Below are positions 37,789 to 47,790 of a stretch of 56,524 nt of DNA, piece after piece. The notes below the pieces were generated by a model, which had not been told where the DNA came from, made no database searches, and was given only the letters and a program-made list of their open reading frames with translations. How positions within the stretch are numbered: the first letter of the stretch is position 1; each line of letters begins with the position of its first letter. A program made the position numbers and the translations under genes. The DNA is from Pseudomonadota bacterium (GTDB taxonomy: Bacteria > Pseudomonadota > Gammaproteobacteria > Burkholderiales > JABEVD01): positions 1 to 56,524 of the forward strand of contig JAJZRP010000002.1 of the NCBI GenBank assembly GCA_021802655.1, read 5' to 3'.

Positions 37789-38030
37789 GGACGGCCTTCG
37801 CGTTTCGCTTTATCGATGTCGCCCGCATTGAAAACTCCCCGGGGCAGCGCTGCGCGCAGCTCGCGTGCGCGATCCAGCCTTTCGCCGGGCGTTATGCCTG
37901 CCGGGATCAGAACGGATTCCAGGCAGACGATCGCCTCGCTGTTCAGGCTGCGGCGATGAATCTGCGCCGAGGCTTTCAGACGCTCGTAAACGGCATCGGG
38001 TATGTTTTTCAGTGTCAGTGTCGTGGGCAT
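37785..38030 (-). CDS. vapB: FitA/VapB-like ribbon-helix-helix antitoxin
   Basis: 81 residues from the ATG after GGAGA; the track start 9 codons earlier is unsupported. The N-terminus TTLTLKNIPDAVYERLKASAQIHRRSLNSEAI is a ribbon-helix-helix DNA-binding domain, followed by a toxin-binding tail. It is expected to neutralise the PIN toxin and repress its own promoter through the palindrome at 38052-38064. Confidence 0.9.
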   Translation of the reverse strand: MPTTLTLKNIPDAVYERLKASAQIHRRSLNSEAIVCLESVLIPAGITPGERLDRARELRAALPRGVFNAGDIDKAKREGRP

Positions 38031-38051
38031 GTCATTCTCCAACCGGAATGG

Positions 38052-38084
38052 AACCATTATGGTTGCATTTCATTCCGGAGTCAA
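38052..38084 (-). promoter_or_regulatory. Toxin-antitoxin promoter with overlapping operator
   Basis: The minus strand has TTGACT (38084-38079), a 17-nt spacer and CATAAT (38061-38056). The 13-bp perfect palindrome AACCAT-T-ATGGTT (38052-38064) covers the -10, 22 nt from the antitoxin start. TCCGGA repeats flank the -35. The layout fits autorepression. Confidence 0.7.
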
Positions 38085-38234
38085 TCCGGACTTCCTTCTG
38101 CATTGATTTTCCTGAAAATCAGGGGCATCATCTGGAGAATGTTTCTAATCGGTACAAAATATCGATTTTATTCGCCCCGAATCGGACCGAATCCGGGCTA
38201 AAATCAAGTCTCAACAGTCATGCTTGGAGCAACG

Positions 38235-38921
38235 ATGAAAACCGTATTGATCACAGGCGCAAACCGGGGCATCGGGCTGGAATTTTCCAGGCAATATGCA
38301 ATGGACGGCTGGCGCGTGCTGGCCTGCAGCCGAAGCCCTTCTCCGGGACTCGAAACGCTTTCCGCCCAGTATCCCGAGCAGGTGAAAATGCATGCGCTGA
38401 ATGTCGCGGACCATGCAGAGATCGAGCGCCTGGGACAGATTCTCTCGGAAGAATCGATCGACCTTCTGATCAACAACGCCGGCATCTATCCGGATTCAGG
38501 GGGCTTCGGCCACACCGATTACGAAAAATGGATGCAGGCATTCAAGGTCAACACCATGGCGCCGCTCAAGATGGCCGAAACCTTCGTGCGGCAGGTCGCA
38601 AGAAGCGGCCAGAAAACCGTCGCCACCCTCACCAGCAAAATGGGCAGTCTCTCGGACAATGGCAGCGGCGGCGAATACCTTTACCGCACCAGCAAGGCTG
38701 CCGCCAACATGGTCATGAAAAGCCTTTCCATAGACCTGAGGTCTTCCGGGATCACCGCCGTGGCATTGCATCCGGGCTGGGTCAAGACCGAGATGGGGGG
38801 ACCTTCCGCCCTGATTTCCGCCGAAAAAAGCGTATCCGGCATGCGGCAGGTGCTCGCAAGGATTACGGCAGCCGATTCCGGGAAATTCATCGCCTACGAC
38901 GGCATGGAGATTCCCTGGTAA
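38235..38921 (+). CDS. Short-chain dehydrogenase/reductase (CsgA/C-factor-like)
   Basis: 228 residues from the ATG after GGAGC. The Rossmann motif TGANRGIG, NNAGIYPDSGG, the active-site Ser region TSKMGS and YRTSKAA (Tyr-x-x-x-Lys) are present. It belongs to the C-factor/sniffer-like SDRs, which use NAD(P)(H) on unknown substrates. It stands alone between the toxin-antitoxin pair and copA. Confidence 0.88.
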   Translation: MKTVLITGANRGIGLEFSRQYAMDGWRVLACSRSPSPGLETLSAQYPEQVKMHALNVADHAEIERLGQILSEESIDLLINNAGIYPDSGGFGHTDYEKWMQAFKVNTMAPLKMAETFVRQVARSGQKTVATLTSKMGSLSDNGSGGEYLYRTSKAAANMVMKSLSIDLRSSGITAVALHPGWVKTEMGGPSALISAEKSVSGMRQVLARITAADSGKFIAYDGMEIPW

Positions 38922-38971
38922 ACGACCCCTTTCGATTGTCAACGCATCGGCAGCTGGGCTAAGATCGGGAT

Positions 38972-41284
38972 ATGGAAAAGATCGAGCTTCCGATCGAAGG
39001 CATGCATTGCGTGAACTGCGCGGGAAGGGTTGAAAAGGCCCTGAACGAAGCGGAGGGGGCGAGCGCGAACGTCAATTTCGCGAGCGAAAAAGCCTATATC
39101 GAATATGATCCGCAAAAAACTTCCCCGGGCAAGCTCGTGGAAGTCGTGCAAAAGACAGGATTCAAGGTTCCGCAGGATAAGGTGAATCTTGCCATTTCCG
39201 GGATGCACTGCGCCAACTGCGCGCTCACCATAGAAAAATCCCTCAATGCCATCGAAGGGGTGGAAGCGAATGTCAATTTCGCCTCCGAAAAGGCGCTGGT
39301 CACCTTCCCCCGAGGTTCGGTCAGGGTCGAAAAGCTGATCGAAACGGTAAAAAACGCGGGATACGCTGCATCGCTGGCGAAAGCTGAAGACAGCCGCAAA
39401 AAGGAGCGTGAGGCGGCCTATAAAAAGGATCTCGGAATTTTCCTGATTTCGGCGATCCTGACCGCACCGCTTCTGCTGCACATGGCGGGCCTGCACATTC
39501 CCCGTCTTCTCCAGTTCGTACTGGCCACCCCGGTGCAGTTCTGGGCGGGAAGGCGCTTCTATGTCGGCGCCTGGCATTCCCTGAAAGGGGGTGGCGCCAA
39601 CATGGACGTGCTGGTCGCTCTCGGCACCAGCGTCGCCTATTTCTTCAGCGCCATCGTGACCCTGTTTTCCCTCGACCTGCATGTCTATTTCGAAGCGGGC
39701 GCATCCGTCATCACGCTCGTGATGCTGGGCAAGATGCTGGAAGCGAGAGCCAAGGGCAAGACTTCCGGCGCGATAGAAGAACTCGTGAAGCTCGCGCCGA
39801 AAACGGCCCATGTGGAAAGGAACGGCGAAATCCATGATGTCGAAGCGAGCAGCCTCGAAGTCGGGGACATCTTCCTGGTCAGGGCGGGAGAAACCGTTCC
39901 CGTTGACGGGATCGTGGTCGGCGGAAGCTCCTCGATCGACGAATCCATGCTGACCGGGGAGAGCATCCCGGTGGAAAAAACGGAGGGAAGCAAAGTCTAT
40001 GCCGCCACTCTCAACCAGACGGGATCGGTCAAATGCCGCGCCACCGGGGTCGGGGAGCACACCCAGCTCTCCGCCATCATCCGCCTGGTCGAGGAAGCTC
40101 AAGGGTCGAAAGCCCCGATCCAGCGTCTCGCCGACAGGATTTCGGGAATCTTCGTGCCGGCAGTGGTATCAGTCGCCCTGCTCGCTTTCGCCTTCTGGTG
40201 GTTCACAGGACATCCGACCGAAGCCCTCGTGAACGCGGTCGCAGTCCTCGTCATCGCCTGCCCCTGCGCGCTGGGACTTGCAACCCCGACTGCAATCATG
40301 GTCGGAATCGGACAGGGCGCCAGGGCGGGCATCCTGGTGAGAGATGCACAAGCGCTCGAACAAGCCGAAAAAATCGAAATCCTGGTCCTCGACAAGACCG
40401 GCACATTGACCGAAGGCAAGCCGTCCGTCACCGACATCCATGGCATCAACATTGCCGAAAAAGAACTGATGTCGATAGCCATGGCGCTTGAATCCGGTTC
40501 AGAACATCCTCTTGCGAAAGCGATCCTCGACAAGGGAAGAGAGATGGGCATAACGCCTCTCGTCGCCTCGGAGTTTTCTGCGATTCCCGGAGGGGGCGTA
40601 ACTGCCCTGATTGAAGGCTCGAGATGCTGGCTCGGCTCCCCCGCCCTGCTTTCCGAAAACGGAGTACCGTTCGATGTGCAGCCCAACGGAAATACCCGGG
40701 TCGGCATCGCGCGGGAAAACATCCTGATCGGCTGGATCGGCATTTCCGACAAATTGAGGCCGACTTCGAAGGAGGCGGTATCCCGCCTCCAAGCCATGGG
40801 CATCGAAGTCTATATGATGACCGGGGACAATGAGGACACCGCGAAGGCCATCGCGACCCAAGCGGGAATTGAAAAATTTCTCGCGAACGTGCTGCCCCGG
40901 GACAAGGCGGGCGAGATTTCGAAGCTGAAGGAAAACGGGAAAATCGTCGCCATGGCAGGCGACGGCATCAACGACGCCCCTGCACTTGCCGCATCCAGCG
41001 TGAGCTTCGCCATCGGCTCGGGTTCCGACATTGCGATCGAGGCAGCGGACATCACGTTGATGAAGAGCGATCTCGGGAGCCTGGCGGATGCGATCGAACT
41101 GTCGAAAGCCACGCTGAAGAAAATCCGCCAGAACCTCTTCTTCGCCTTCGTCTACAACGTGCTCGGAATTCCGCTTGCAGCCATGGGCTTTCTCAATCCC
41201 GTGATCGCAGGCGCAGCGATGGCAATGAGTTCGGTATCGGTGGTGAGCAATTCCCTGCTCCTCAAAAGCTGGAGGAGATCCTGA
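38972..41284 (+). CDS. copA: Copper-translocating P1B-type ATPase
   Basis: 770 residues. Two N-terminal heavy-metal domains each carry GMHCxNC (near residues 10 and 76). Eight TMs, the actuator TGES, the ion-site CPC in [11 protein letters not shown], the phosphorylation site DKTGT, the HP motif SEHPLAKA and [10 protein letters not shown] are all present. The C-terminal YN and MSSVSV residues are those of Cu+-ATPases, so it exports Cu(I) from the cytoplasm. No CueR-type dyad is seen upstream. It ends one base before the convergent bamD stop. Confidence 0.95.
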   Translation: MEKIELPIEGMHCVNCAGRVEKALNEAEGASANVNFASEKAYIEYDPQKTSPGKLVEVVQKTGFKVPQDKVNLAISGMHCANCALTIEKSLNAIEGVEANVNFASEKALVTFPRGSVRVEKLIETVKNAGYAASLAKAEDSRKKEREAAYKKDLGIFLISAILTAPLLLHMAGLHIPRLLQFVLATPVQFWAGRRFYVGAWHSLKGGGANMDVLVALGTSVAYFFSAIVTLFSLDLHVYFEAGASVITLVMLGKMLEARAKGKTSGAIEELVKLAPKTAHVERNGEIHDVEASSLEVGDIFLVRAGETVPVDGIVVGGSSSIDESMLTGESIPVEKTEGSKVYAATLNQTGSVKCRATGVGEHTQLSAIIRLVEEAQGSKAPIQRLADRISGIFVPAVVSVALLAFAFWWFTGHPTEALVNAVAVLVIACPCALGLATPTAIMVGIGQGARAGILVRDAQALEQAEKIEILVLDKTGTLTEGKPSVTDIHGINIAEKELMSIAMALESGSEHPLAKAILDKGREMGITPLVASEFSAIPGGGVTALIEGSRCWLGSPALLSENGVPFDVQPNGNTRVGIARENILIGWIGISDKLRPTSKEAVSRLQAMGIEVYMMTGDNEDTAKAIATQAGIEKFLANVLPRDKAGEISKLKENGKIVAMAGDGINDAPALAASSVSFAIGSGSDIAIEAADITLMKSDLGSLADAIELSKATLKKIRQNLFFAFVYNVLGIPLAAMGFLNPVIAGAAMAMSSVSVVSNSLLLKSWRRS

Positions 41285-42076
41285 CTATTCCCAGAATTGC
41301 CACCAGGGCTTCTTCTCCACGGTGGTGATGACCTGCGCATTCCATTGCGGATAGGTCTTGTCGAGAACCCGCTTGGCATCGTCGCGCAGCTTGACCATGC
41401 CGAGCCTGTCGTAGGATTTCACCATATCGACCAGTGCATTCTGGGTGGCCGGGGTCTCCGGATAGTCCTTCAGAACAGTCTGCGCCCGATTGATGGATGC
41501 AACATAATCGCCCCGTCTGTAATAATAATCGGCGACACGAATTTCGTGCATGGACAGCAAATTGGCCAGATACTGCATGCGCAGCCTCGAGTCGGGAGCA
41601 TACTTGCTGTTCGGGAAACGGGTCACGAGTGCCTTGAAAGCGTCGAAGGACTCCACCTCAGATTTCGGGTCCCGCTGGCTCATGTCCTTGGGAACGATGG
41701 AAGAAATGACCCCGGTCTCGCCGATGAAATTGGCTATCCCTTTCATGTAATAGGCATAATCCACAGCCGGGCTGTTCGGATGGAACTTGATGAAGCGGTC
41801 TGCAGCCGCTATCGCCGAGGCTTCGTCCTTGTTCTTGTAATACACATAGATCAGTTCGAGCTGGGCCTGCTGCGCATATTTGCCATAGGGATAGCGGGAC
41901 TGGAGCTTCTCCAGATAGGTCGTGGCCTTCTCGTAGTTTTCATTGTCGATCTCGGCTTTCGCCGCCTGATAAATCCTGCCCGCGGACCAGGATTCCGGCA
42001 CTTCTTCCTTGTAATTCGGCAAAAGTCCGCAGCCTGCTAACATCAGGGCCAGAATTAACGCTAAACTATGTCTCAT
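41285..42076 (-). CDS. bamD: Outer-membrane assembly lipoprotein BamD
   Basis: 263 residues. The lipoprotein signal peptide ends in LMLAGC, then TPR repeats follow (YEKATTYLEKLQSRYPYGKYAQQAQLEL region and later units), as in BamD/ComL. It is an essential partner of BamA in beta-barrel insertion. GGGA precedes the ATG. A TATAAT 27 nt upstream (42103-42108) provides a promoter, which falls in the 5' end of the divergent rluD ORF. Confidence 0.95.
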   Translation of the reverse strand: MRHSLALILALMLAGCGLLPNYKEEVPESWSAGRIYQAAKAEIDNENYEKATTYLEKLQSRYPYGKYAQQAQLELIYVYYKNKDEASAIAAADRFIKFHPNSPAVDYAYYMKGIANFIGETGVISSIVPKDMSQRDPKSEVESFDAFKALVTRFPNSKYAPDSRLRMQYLANLLSMHEIRVADYYYRRGDYVASINRAQTVLKDYPETPATQNALVDMVKSYDRLGMVKLRDDAKRVLDKTYPQWNAQVITTVEKKPWWQFWE

Positions 42077-42102
42077 GAAAGATCCCGTCGGAAAACCCGA
42101 AG

Positions 42103-42108
42103 ATTATA
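42103..42108 (-). promoter_or_regulatory. -10 element for bamD
   Basis: The minus strand reads TATAAT 27 nt upstream of the bamD ATG. No good -35 is seen at 16-18 nt. It lies inside the longest rluD ORF, supporting a later rluD start. Confidence 0.45.
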
Positions 42109-42143
42109 CCCCAAACTGGGCAACACTTAAGGGAATCAATTTC

Positions 42144-43043
42144 GTGATTCCCGTGCAATTTGCAGGACTTCGCCTGGATCAGGCCCTCGCAAAACTGGCT
42201 CCGGACCATTCGAGAAGCCGCCTGCAGTCCTGGATCAGGGACGAAAAGGTGAAGCTCGACGGCGGTCCCTGCCACATCAGGCAGAAAGTTTGGGGAGGGG
42301 AATCCGTATTCATCGAAGACTCCCCCGACCCTGCCGAAACGGCCCACGCCCCACAGGATATCGAGCTTTCCGTCCTTTATGAGGACGGCTTTCTGATCGT
42401 GATCGATAAACCTGCAGGCCTCGTCGTGCATCCTGGAAGCGGAAACCGGGAAGGCACGCTGCTGAATGCCCTGCTCCACCATGCATCATCGCTTTCGACG
42501 ATTCCCAGGGCGGGAATCGTCCACCGCCTCGACAAGGAAACGAGCGGACTGCTGGTCGTGGCGAAAACGCTCTCCGCGCAGACCAGCCTGGTGCGGCAAC
42601 TTCAGGGAAGAACCGTGAAGCGACAGTATGCCGCACTGGTGCACGGCATCGTAAAGCAGGATGGAACGGTCGATGCGCCGATAGGCCGTCATCCCGCCCA
42701 TCGCACCAAAATGGCAGTCGTCGGAAGCGGGAAATCCGCCAGGACGCACTACAGCGTGATCGAAACCTTTTCCGGATGCACCCTGCTCGAATGCTCGCTC
42801 GAAAGCGGCAGGACCCACCAGATCCGGGTCCACATGCAGCATATCGGCCACTCCCTCGTGGGCGACCCGGTCTACGGGAAAAAACCGCTTCCTTCGGAAA
42901 ATTCCGCACTCCTTTCGGCCTTTCCCAGACAGGCGCTGCATGCAAGGCGCCTGTCTTTTGTCCATCCTGAAAATGGCGAACTGATGACATTCGAATCCGG
43001 TCTTCCCGAAGATCTCGCCCGCCTTCTGGAAAAGCTGAAATGA
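42144..43043 (+). CDS. rluD: 23S rRNA pseudouridine synthase RluD
   Basis: An S4 domain (RLDQALAKLAPDHSRSRLQSWI) is followed by the catalytic domain with IVHRLDKETSGLLVVAKT, containing the catalytic Asp, and SGRTHQIRVHMQHIGHSLVGDPVYG. It makes the helix 69 pseudouridines 1911/1915/1917. The longest ORF begins with an ATG at 42075 that overlaps the bamD start codon by two bases. The GTG at 42144 has AAGGGA upstream and leaves room for the bamD promoter, so it is preferred (299 residues). The stop overlaps the next ATG (ATGA). Confidence 0.92.
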   Translation: MIPVQFAGLRLDQALAKLAPDHSRSRLQSWIRDEKVKLDGGPCHIRQKVWGGESVFIEDSPDPAETAHAPQDIELSVLYEDGFLIVIDKPAGLVVHPGSGNREGTLLNALLHHASSLSTIPRAGIVHRLDKETSGLLVVAKTLSAQTSLVRQLQGRTVKRQYAALVHGIVKQDGTVDAPIGRHPAHRTKMAVVGSGKSARTHYSVIETFSGCTLLECSLESGRTHQIRVHMQHIGHSLVGDPVYGKKPLPSENSALLSAFPRQALHARRLSFVHPENGELMTFESGLPEDLARLLEKLK

Positions 43044-43738
43044 ATTTCATCGTCCCGCATTGGCCCGCTCCGGCAAATGTCAAAGCCCTGATCACGACGA
43101 GAGAGGGTGGCGCAAGCCTCCCCCCCTATGCCAGCCTCAATCTCGGCAGCCATGTCGGAGACGATCCGGCCCATGTCGGGGAAAACCGGAAAAAAATCCG
43201 CGAATTTCTGCCTAATGAACCCAAATGGCTCAACCAGGTCCACGGCAATGCCGTCGTCGACCTGGATAATCCGGATACGTTCGATGCGGACGGCGCATTC
43301 ACCAGAAAACCCAATACCGTCTGCGCCATCCTGACCGCCGACTGCCTCCCCATCCTTCTCTCCGGACAGCACTGCGTCGGAGCCCTTCATGCCGGCTGGC
43401 GCGGCTTGGCTTCCGGCATCGTCGAAGAGACCGTGAAAGCGATGCGGGATGCTTCCTGCGCCTACCTCGGCCCCGCGATAGGGCAGGATGCCTTCGAGGT
43501 CGGGGAGGAAGTGCTGGATGCCTTCCCTGGCGAGAGCCAGGCTTTCAGGCGCGGAAAAAGCGGCAAATGGCATGCCGACATTTATGCCATTGCGAAAATG
43601 AAGCTCGGGAGGCTCGGCATCCATGACATCCACGGAGGAAATTTCTGCACCCACAATGAATCTTCACGCTTCTTTTCCTACCGGCGTGACGGGAATACCG
43701 GAAGGATGGGATCGTTCATCTGGCTCGAAGAAGCGTGA
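43040..43738 (+). CDS. pgeF: Purine nucleoside phosphorylase YfiH/LACC1 family (PgeF)
   Basis: 232 residues. Hallmarks are SLNLGSHVGDDP, NQVHGN, LTADCLPILL, GALHAGWRGLASG and GGNFCTHNESSRFFSYRRDG, providing the His and Cys zinc ligands of the family. Members hydrolyse or phosphorolyse purine nucleosides and are linked to peptidoglycan editing; older annotations say laccase. It is coupled to rluD by an ATGA overlap, a conserved pairing. Confidence 0.94.
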   Translation: MNFIVPHWPAPANVKALITTREGGASLPPYASLNLGSHVGDDPAHVGENRKKIREFLPNEPKWLNQVHGNAVVDLDNPDTFDADGAFTRKPNTVCAILTADCLPILLSGQHCVGALHAGWRGLASGIVEETVKAMRDASCAYLGPAIGQDAFEVGEEVLDAFPGESQAFRRGKSGKWHADIYAIAKMKLGRLGIHDIHGGNFCTHNESSRFFSYRRDGNTGRMGSFIWLEEA

Positions 43739-43775
43739 CGCATCGGTTATAATTGAAAATTTCCCGTAAAACAGA

Positions 43776-44540
43776 ATGTTGTCCATGTCAGTTCTTTCCT
43801 GGATCGTGACGACGAGCACCGTGGGCGGCCTTGCCAGCCTGGCGCTTGCCGGATCCTTCGCCCTCAGCCTGCGCGCGTCCTGGGTGCCGATGCTCGTCAG
43901 CTACGCGGTTGGCGCGCTGCTGGGCGCTGCCTTCCTCGAAATCCTGCCTGAAGCCTTCAGGCTGACGAAAAACCCGGGAGTGATGACGGCAACCATCCTG
44001 TTCGGGATACTGCTGTTCTTCATTCTGGAAAAACTCGTGTTGTGGCGCCATTGCCATGCCGAGGACTGCGAAGCGCACGAGTCCCACGATCACGGCAGAA
44101 GCGGGCTCATGATCATGATCGGGAACACCTTCCACAATTTCGTCGACGGCATTCTGATAGCAGCAGCCTTTCTGAGCGACATCCATCTCGGCATCGTCAC
44201 CGCGATCGCCATCATCGCCCACGAAATTCCGCAGGAAATGGGGGACTTCATGATCCTGCTGCATTCCGGCTATTCGAGAAGACAGGCCATCCTGTTCAAC
44301 CTGACCTCCAGCGGCGCGACCCTCGTGGGCGGTGTGCTCGCCTATGCCGTGCTGCAGTCCATGCAGGGCCTGATTCCTTCCCTGCTTGCGCTCGCCGCAT
44401 CCTCCATGATCTATGTTTCGGTGGCCGACCTGATCCCGGGACTGCACAAGCGCACCGAAATTCGCGCCACAGTCCAGCAGGTTGTGCTGATCTCCCTCGG
44501 CATAGGCTCGATCCTGGTTGCCGGCCTGCTGGCCGAATAA
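43776..44540 (+). CDS. ZIP family metal transporter
   Basis: 254 residues with about eight TMs. Helix IV carries GNTFHNFVDG and helix V AHEIPQEMGDF, the binuclear metal centre of ZIP proteins, and a His-rich loop CHAEDCEAHESHDHG lies between TM3 and TM4. It should import zinc or another divalent metal. A TATAAT at 43748-43753 lies 23 nt upstream of the ATG; no clear -35 or Zur box is recognised. Confidence 0.92.
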   Translation: MLSMSVLSWIVTTSTVGGLASLALAGSFALSLRASWVPMLVSYAVGALLGAAFLEILPEAFRLTKNPGVMTATILFGILLFFILEKLVLWRHCHAEDCEAHESHDHGRSGLMIMIGNTFHNFVDGILIAAAFLSDIHLGIVTAIAIIAHEIPQEMGDFMILLHSGYSRRQAILFNLTSSGATLVGGVLAYAVLQSMQGLIPSLLALAASSMIYVSVADLIPGLHKRTEIRATVQQVVLISLGIGSILVAGLLAE

Positions 44541-44580
44541 TGATGATATTATCTGCACGAATTGAATTGATCCGGCTCAC

Positions 44581-45887
<1,307 letters not shown>

Positions 45888-45891
<4 letters not shown>

Positions 45892-47354
45892 AAGCTTTCA
45901 TCCTGTTGCTGCTTGCCTGCTTTGCTTCGGCTGCATCGGCAAAACATCTTCCGCCCCGGTCGAAGATTGCGCATTATTTCGAATCGGCAAGCCCGGAAGA
46001 AAAATTCGCCTTCCTGCTCGCCATGCCCAAGGGAGGAGAACTCGATGCGGAAATGCCGGGATCGGTCTATGCAGAATCGATGATAGCCTGGGCGGCCAAA
46101 AAAGGCCTGTGCATGGAAGAAGACATGAGCCTTTCCATGCCGCCTTGCGGAGAGGGCAAACTTTCAGCCAGGGCAGTTCTTTCCGACCCTGCGCTCTACC
46201 GGAAAACGCTCGGTGCCTGGTCGATGCGGGGCTTCGAAGGAAGAAATCCTGATCATTTCTTCTCAAGCTTCGGAAAATTCGAGAATGCCGCACAAGGCAT
46301 GACGGGAGCCATGCTCTCAGAAATGCTTTCGCGTGCGGCAAAAGAGCATGTGCTTTATCTGGAAGTTGCGCTCGCTCCTGACGGCAAAGCCGCCCTGGCG
46401 CTGGGCAAACGGCTGGGCTGGGACGGCAACCTGCACAATACTCTGGAAAACCTGAAAAACAACGGGCTCTCCAAAATAGCAGCGGCATCGCTGAAGGAAA
46501 TGAAACTTGCCGAAGCGGAAAAGAACAAACGCCTCAAATGCGGCACGCCTGACGCCGATCCGGGCTGCGGCGTATCCGTCCGCTATCTCTACGAGGTATC
46601 CAGGAACACGATGCCCGGGGAAGTTTTCGCGCAGATGGCGACAGGCCTGGAATTGGCCTCGCGTCCGGACTCGGTGTTTTCGGGCATTTTGCTTGCGGGC
46701 GCCGAGGACGAATCGATGCCGGACTTCAGCCTGCACATGCAGATGCTCGATTTCCTGAAATCCGTCTACCCGAAAACCCGTGTCGCCGTGAATGCAGGCG
46801 AACTCAGTCTCGAACTTGCGCCTCCCGAAGACTTGTCCTTCCATGTCAGCGAAGCTGTCATGCTGGGGCATGCCGAACGAATCGGACAGGGTTCGGACAT
46901 TCTGCACGAACCCCAGGGGCTTTTGCAAAAGCTCGCCCAAAAGAAAGTGCTGGTCGATATCTGCCCCGGGAGGACCGACACCGTGCTGGGAGAACGCGCG
47001 GACCCCTTGCCGACCTACCTGAAATTCGGCGTGCCCGTTACGCTTTCGAGCTGCGATGCGGGCGTCTTGAGAAGCGAAATTTCGATGGAATACCTGAAAG
47101 CTTCGCTGGAGGATCGTCTCGGGTACCCCGAACTCAAGAATATCGCGCGCAACAGCCTGGAATACGCCTTCGTTCCTGGAAAAAGCCTTTGGGTGAACGC
47201 AGCGAAATTCGTCCCGGTCAGGCAATGCGAGAGAGATGTGCGGGCAGGCAGACTGTTATCGGATTTTTGCCAGGATTATCTGGAATCCAACCGCAAGGCG
47301 AAGCTTGAGTGGCGGCTCGAAGCGGAATTCAGGGCTTTCGAGAAGCGCTACTGA
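45888..47354 (+). CDS. Secreted adenosine-deaminase-like protein lacking catalytic metal ligands
   Basis: 488 residues with a signal peptide ([18 protein letters not shown]). It follows the bacterial secreted adenosine deaminase family along its length, but the key positions are changed: the HxH after MPKGG reads LDAEM, the HAGE motif reads NAGE, the catalytic His of RIGHG reads RIGQG, and the metal Asp region reads SSCDAG. The Glu of AGE and general fold motifs ([17 protein letters not shown]) remain. Deaminase activity is therefore unlikely; a binding or structural role is possible. The frame is open throughout, which argues against simple decay. It is coupled to rimO by ATGA. Confidence 0.82.
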
Positions 47355-47790
47355 AGCCGTCCAGGAGGAAAATCCATCTGCTTCCGGATTCCCCGAGCAG
47401 CCTGACATAGGCGGTGAAAGCTTCCCCTTTCCCGAGCTTCTTCTGCATGTCGGTGAGGACGTCGAATGAAACCGGCATCCAGTAATCCCTGCCATCCTCG
47501 GTCACCTTCACTTCGTTTCCGTATTTCATGTCCTGGACGGGATAATCGCGGTCCACTCCGAAAAAACCGCTCAGCACCTGGCTCCCGGCAACCGAAGCGG
47601 GACGGATCTCTCCCGTGTAAACCACTTTCGCACTGAAGGCATAGTCCTGCTTGAAGACCACGAATCCGCCGTGCCCGGCATGCGATGCAATCGCCACGCC
47701 ATCTGCAAGCCTGGCTGGAACATAGGCTTCCCATTTCCCGAATGCGCCCTGCGAGAAAAGCATCACCAGCACGAGCAGCCACTTTTTCAT
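47329..47790 (-). CDS. Secreted protein of unknown function next to dinG
   Basis: 153 residues with a signal peptide (MKKWLLVLVMLFSQGAFG) and a beta-rich mature part (VVYTGEIRPASVAG, VKVTEDGRDYWMPVSF). No domain is recognised. AGGAG precedes the ATG, which overlaps the dinG-like stop codon (ATGA). The 3' end overlaps the convergent deaminase-like gene by 26 nt. Confidence 0.7.
   Translation of the reverse strand: MKKWLLVLVMLFSQGAFGKWEAYVPARLADGVAIASHAGHGGFVVFKQDYAFSAKVVYTGEIRPASVAGSQVLSGFFGVDRDYPVQDMKYGNEVKVTEDGRDYWMPVSFDVLTDMQKKLGKGEAFTAYVRLLGESGSRWIFLLDGFSSASRKP

Noticed and set aside
38935-38971. TTGTCA-N18-TAAGAT as the copA promoter
   Set aside because: The -10 would lie about six nt before the ATG and there is no CueR dyad, so it was not called.
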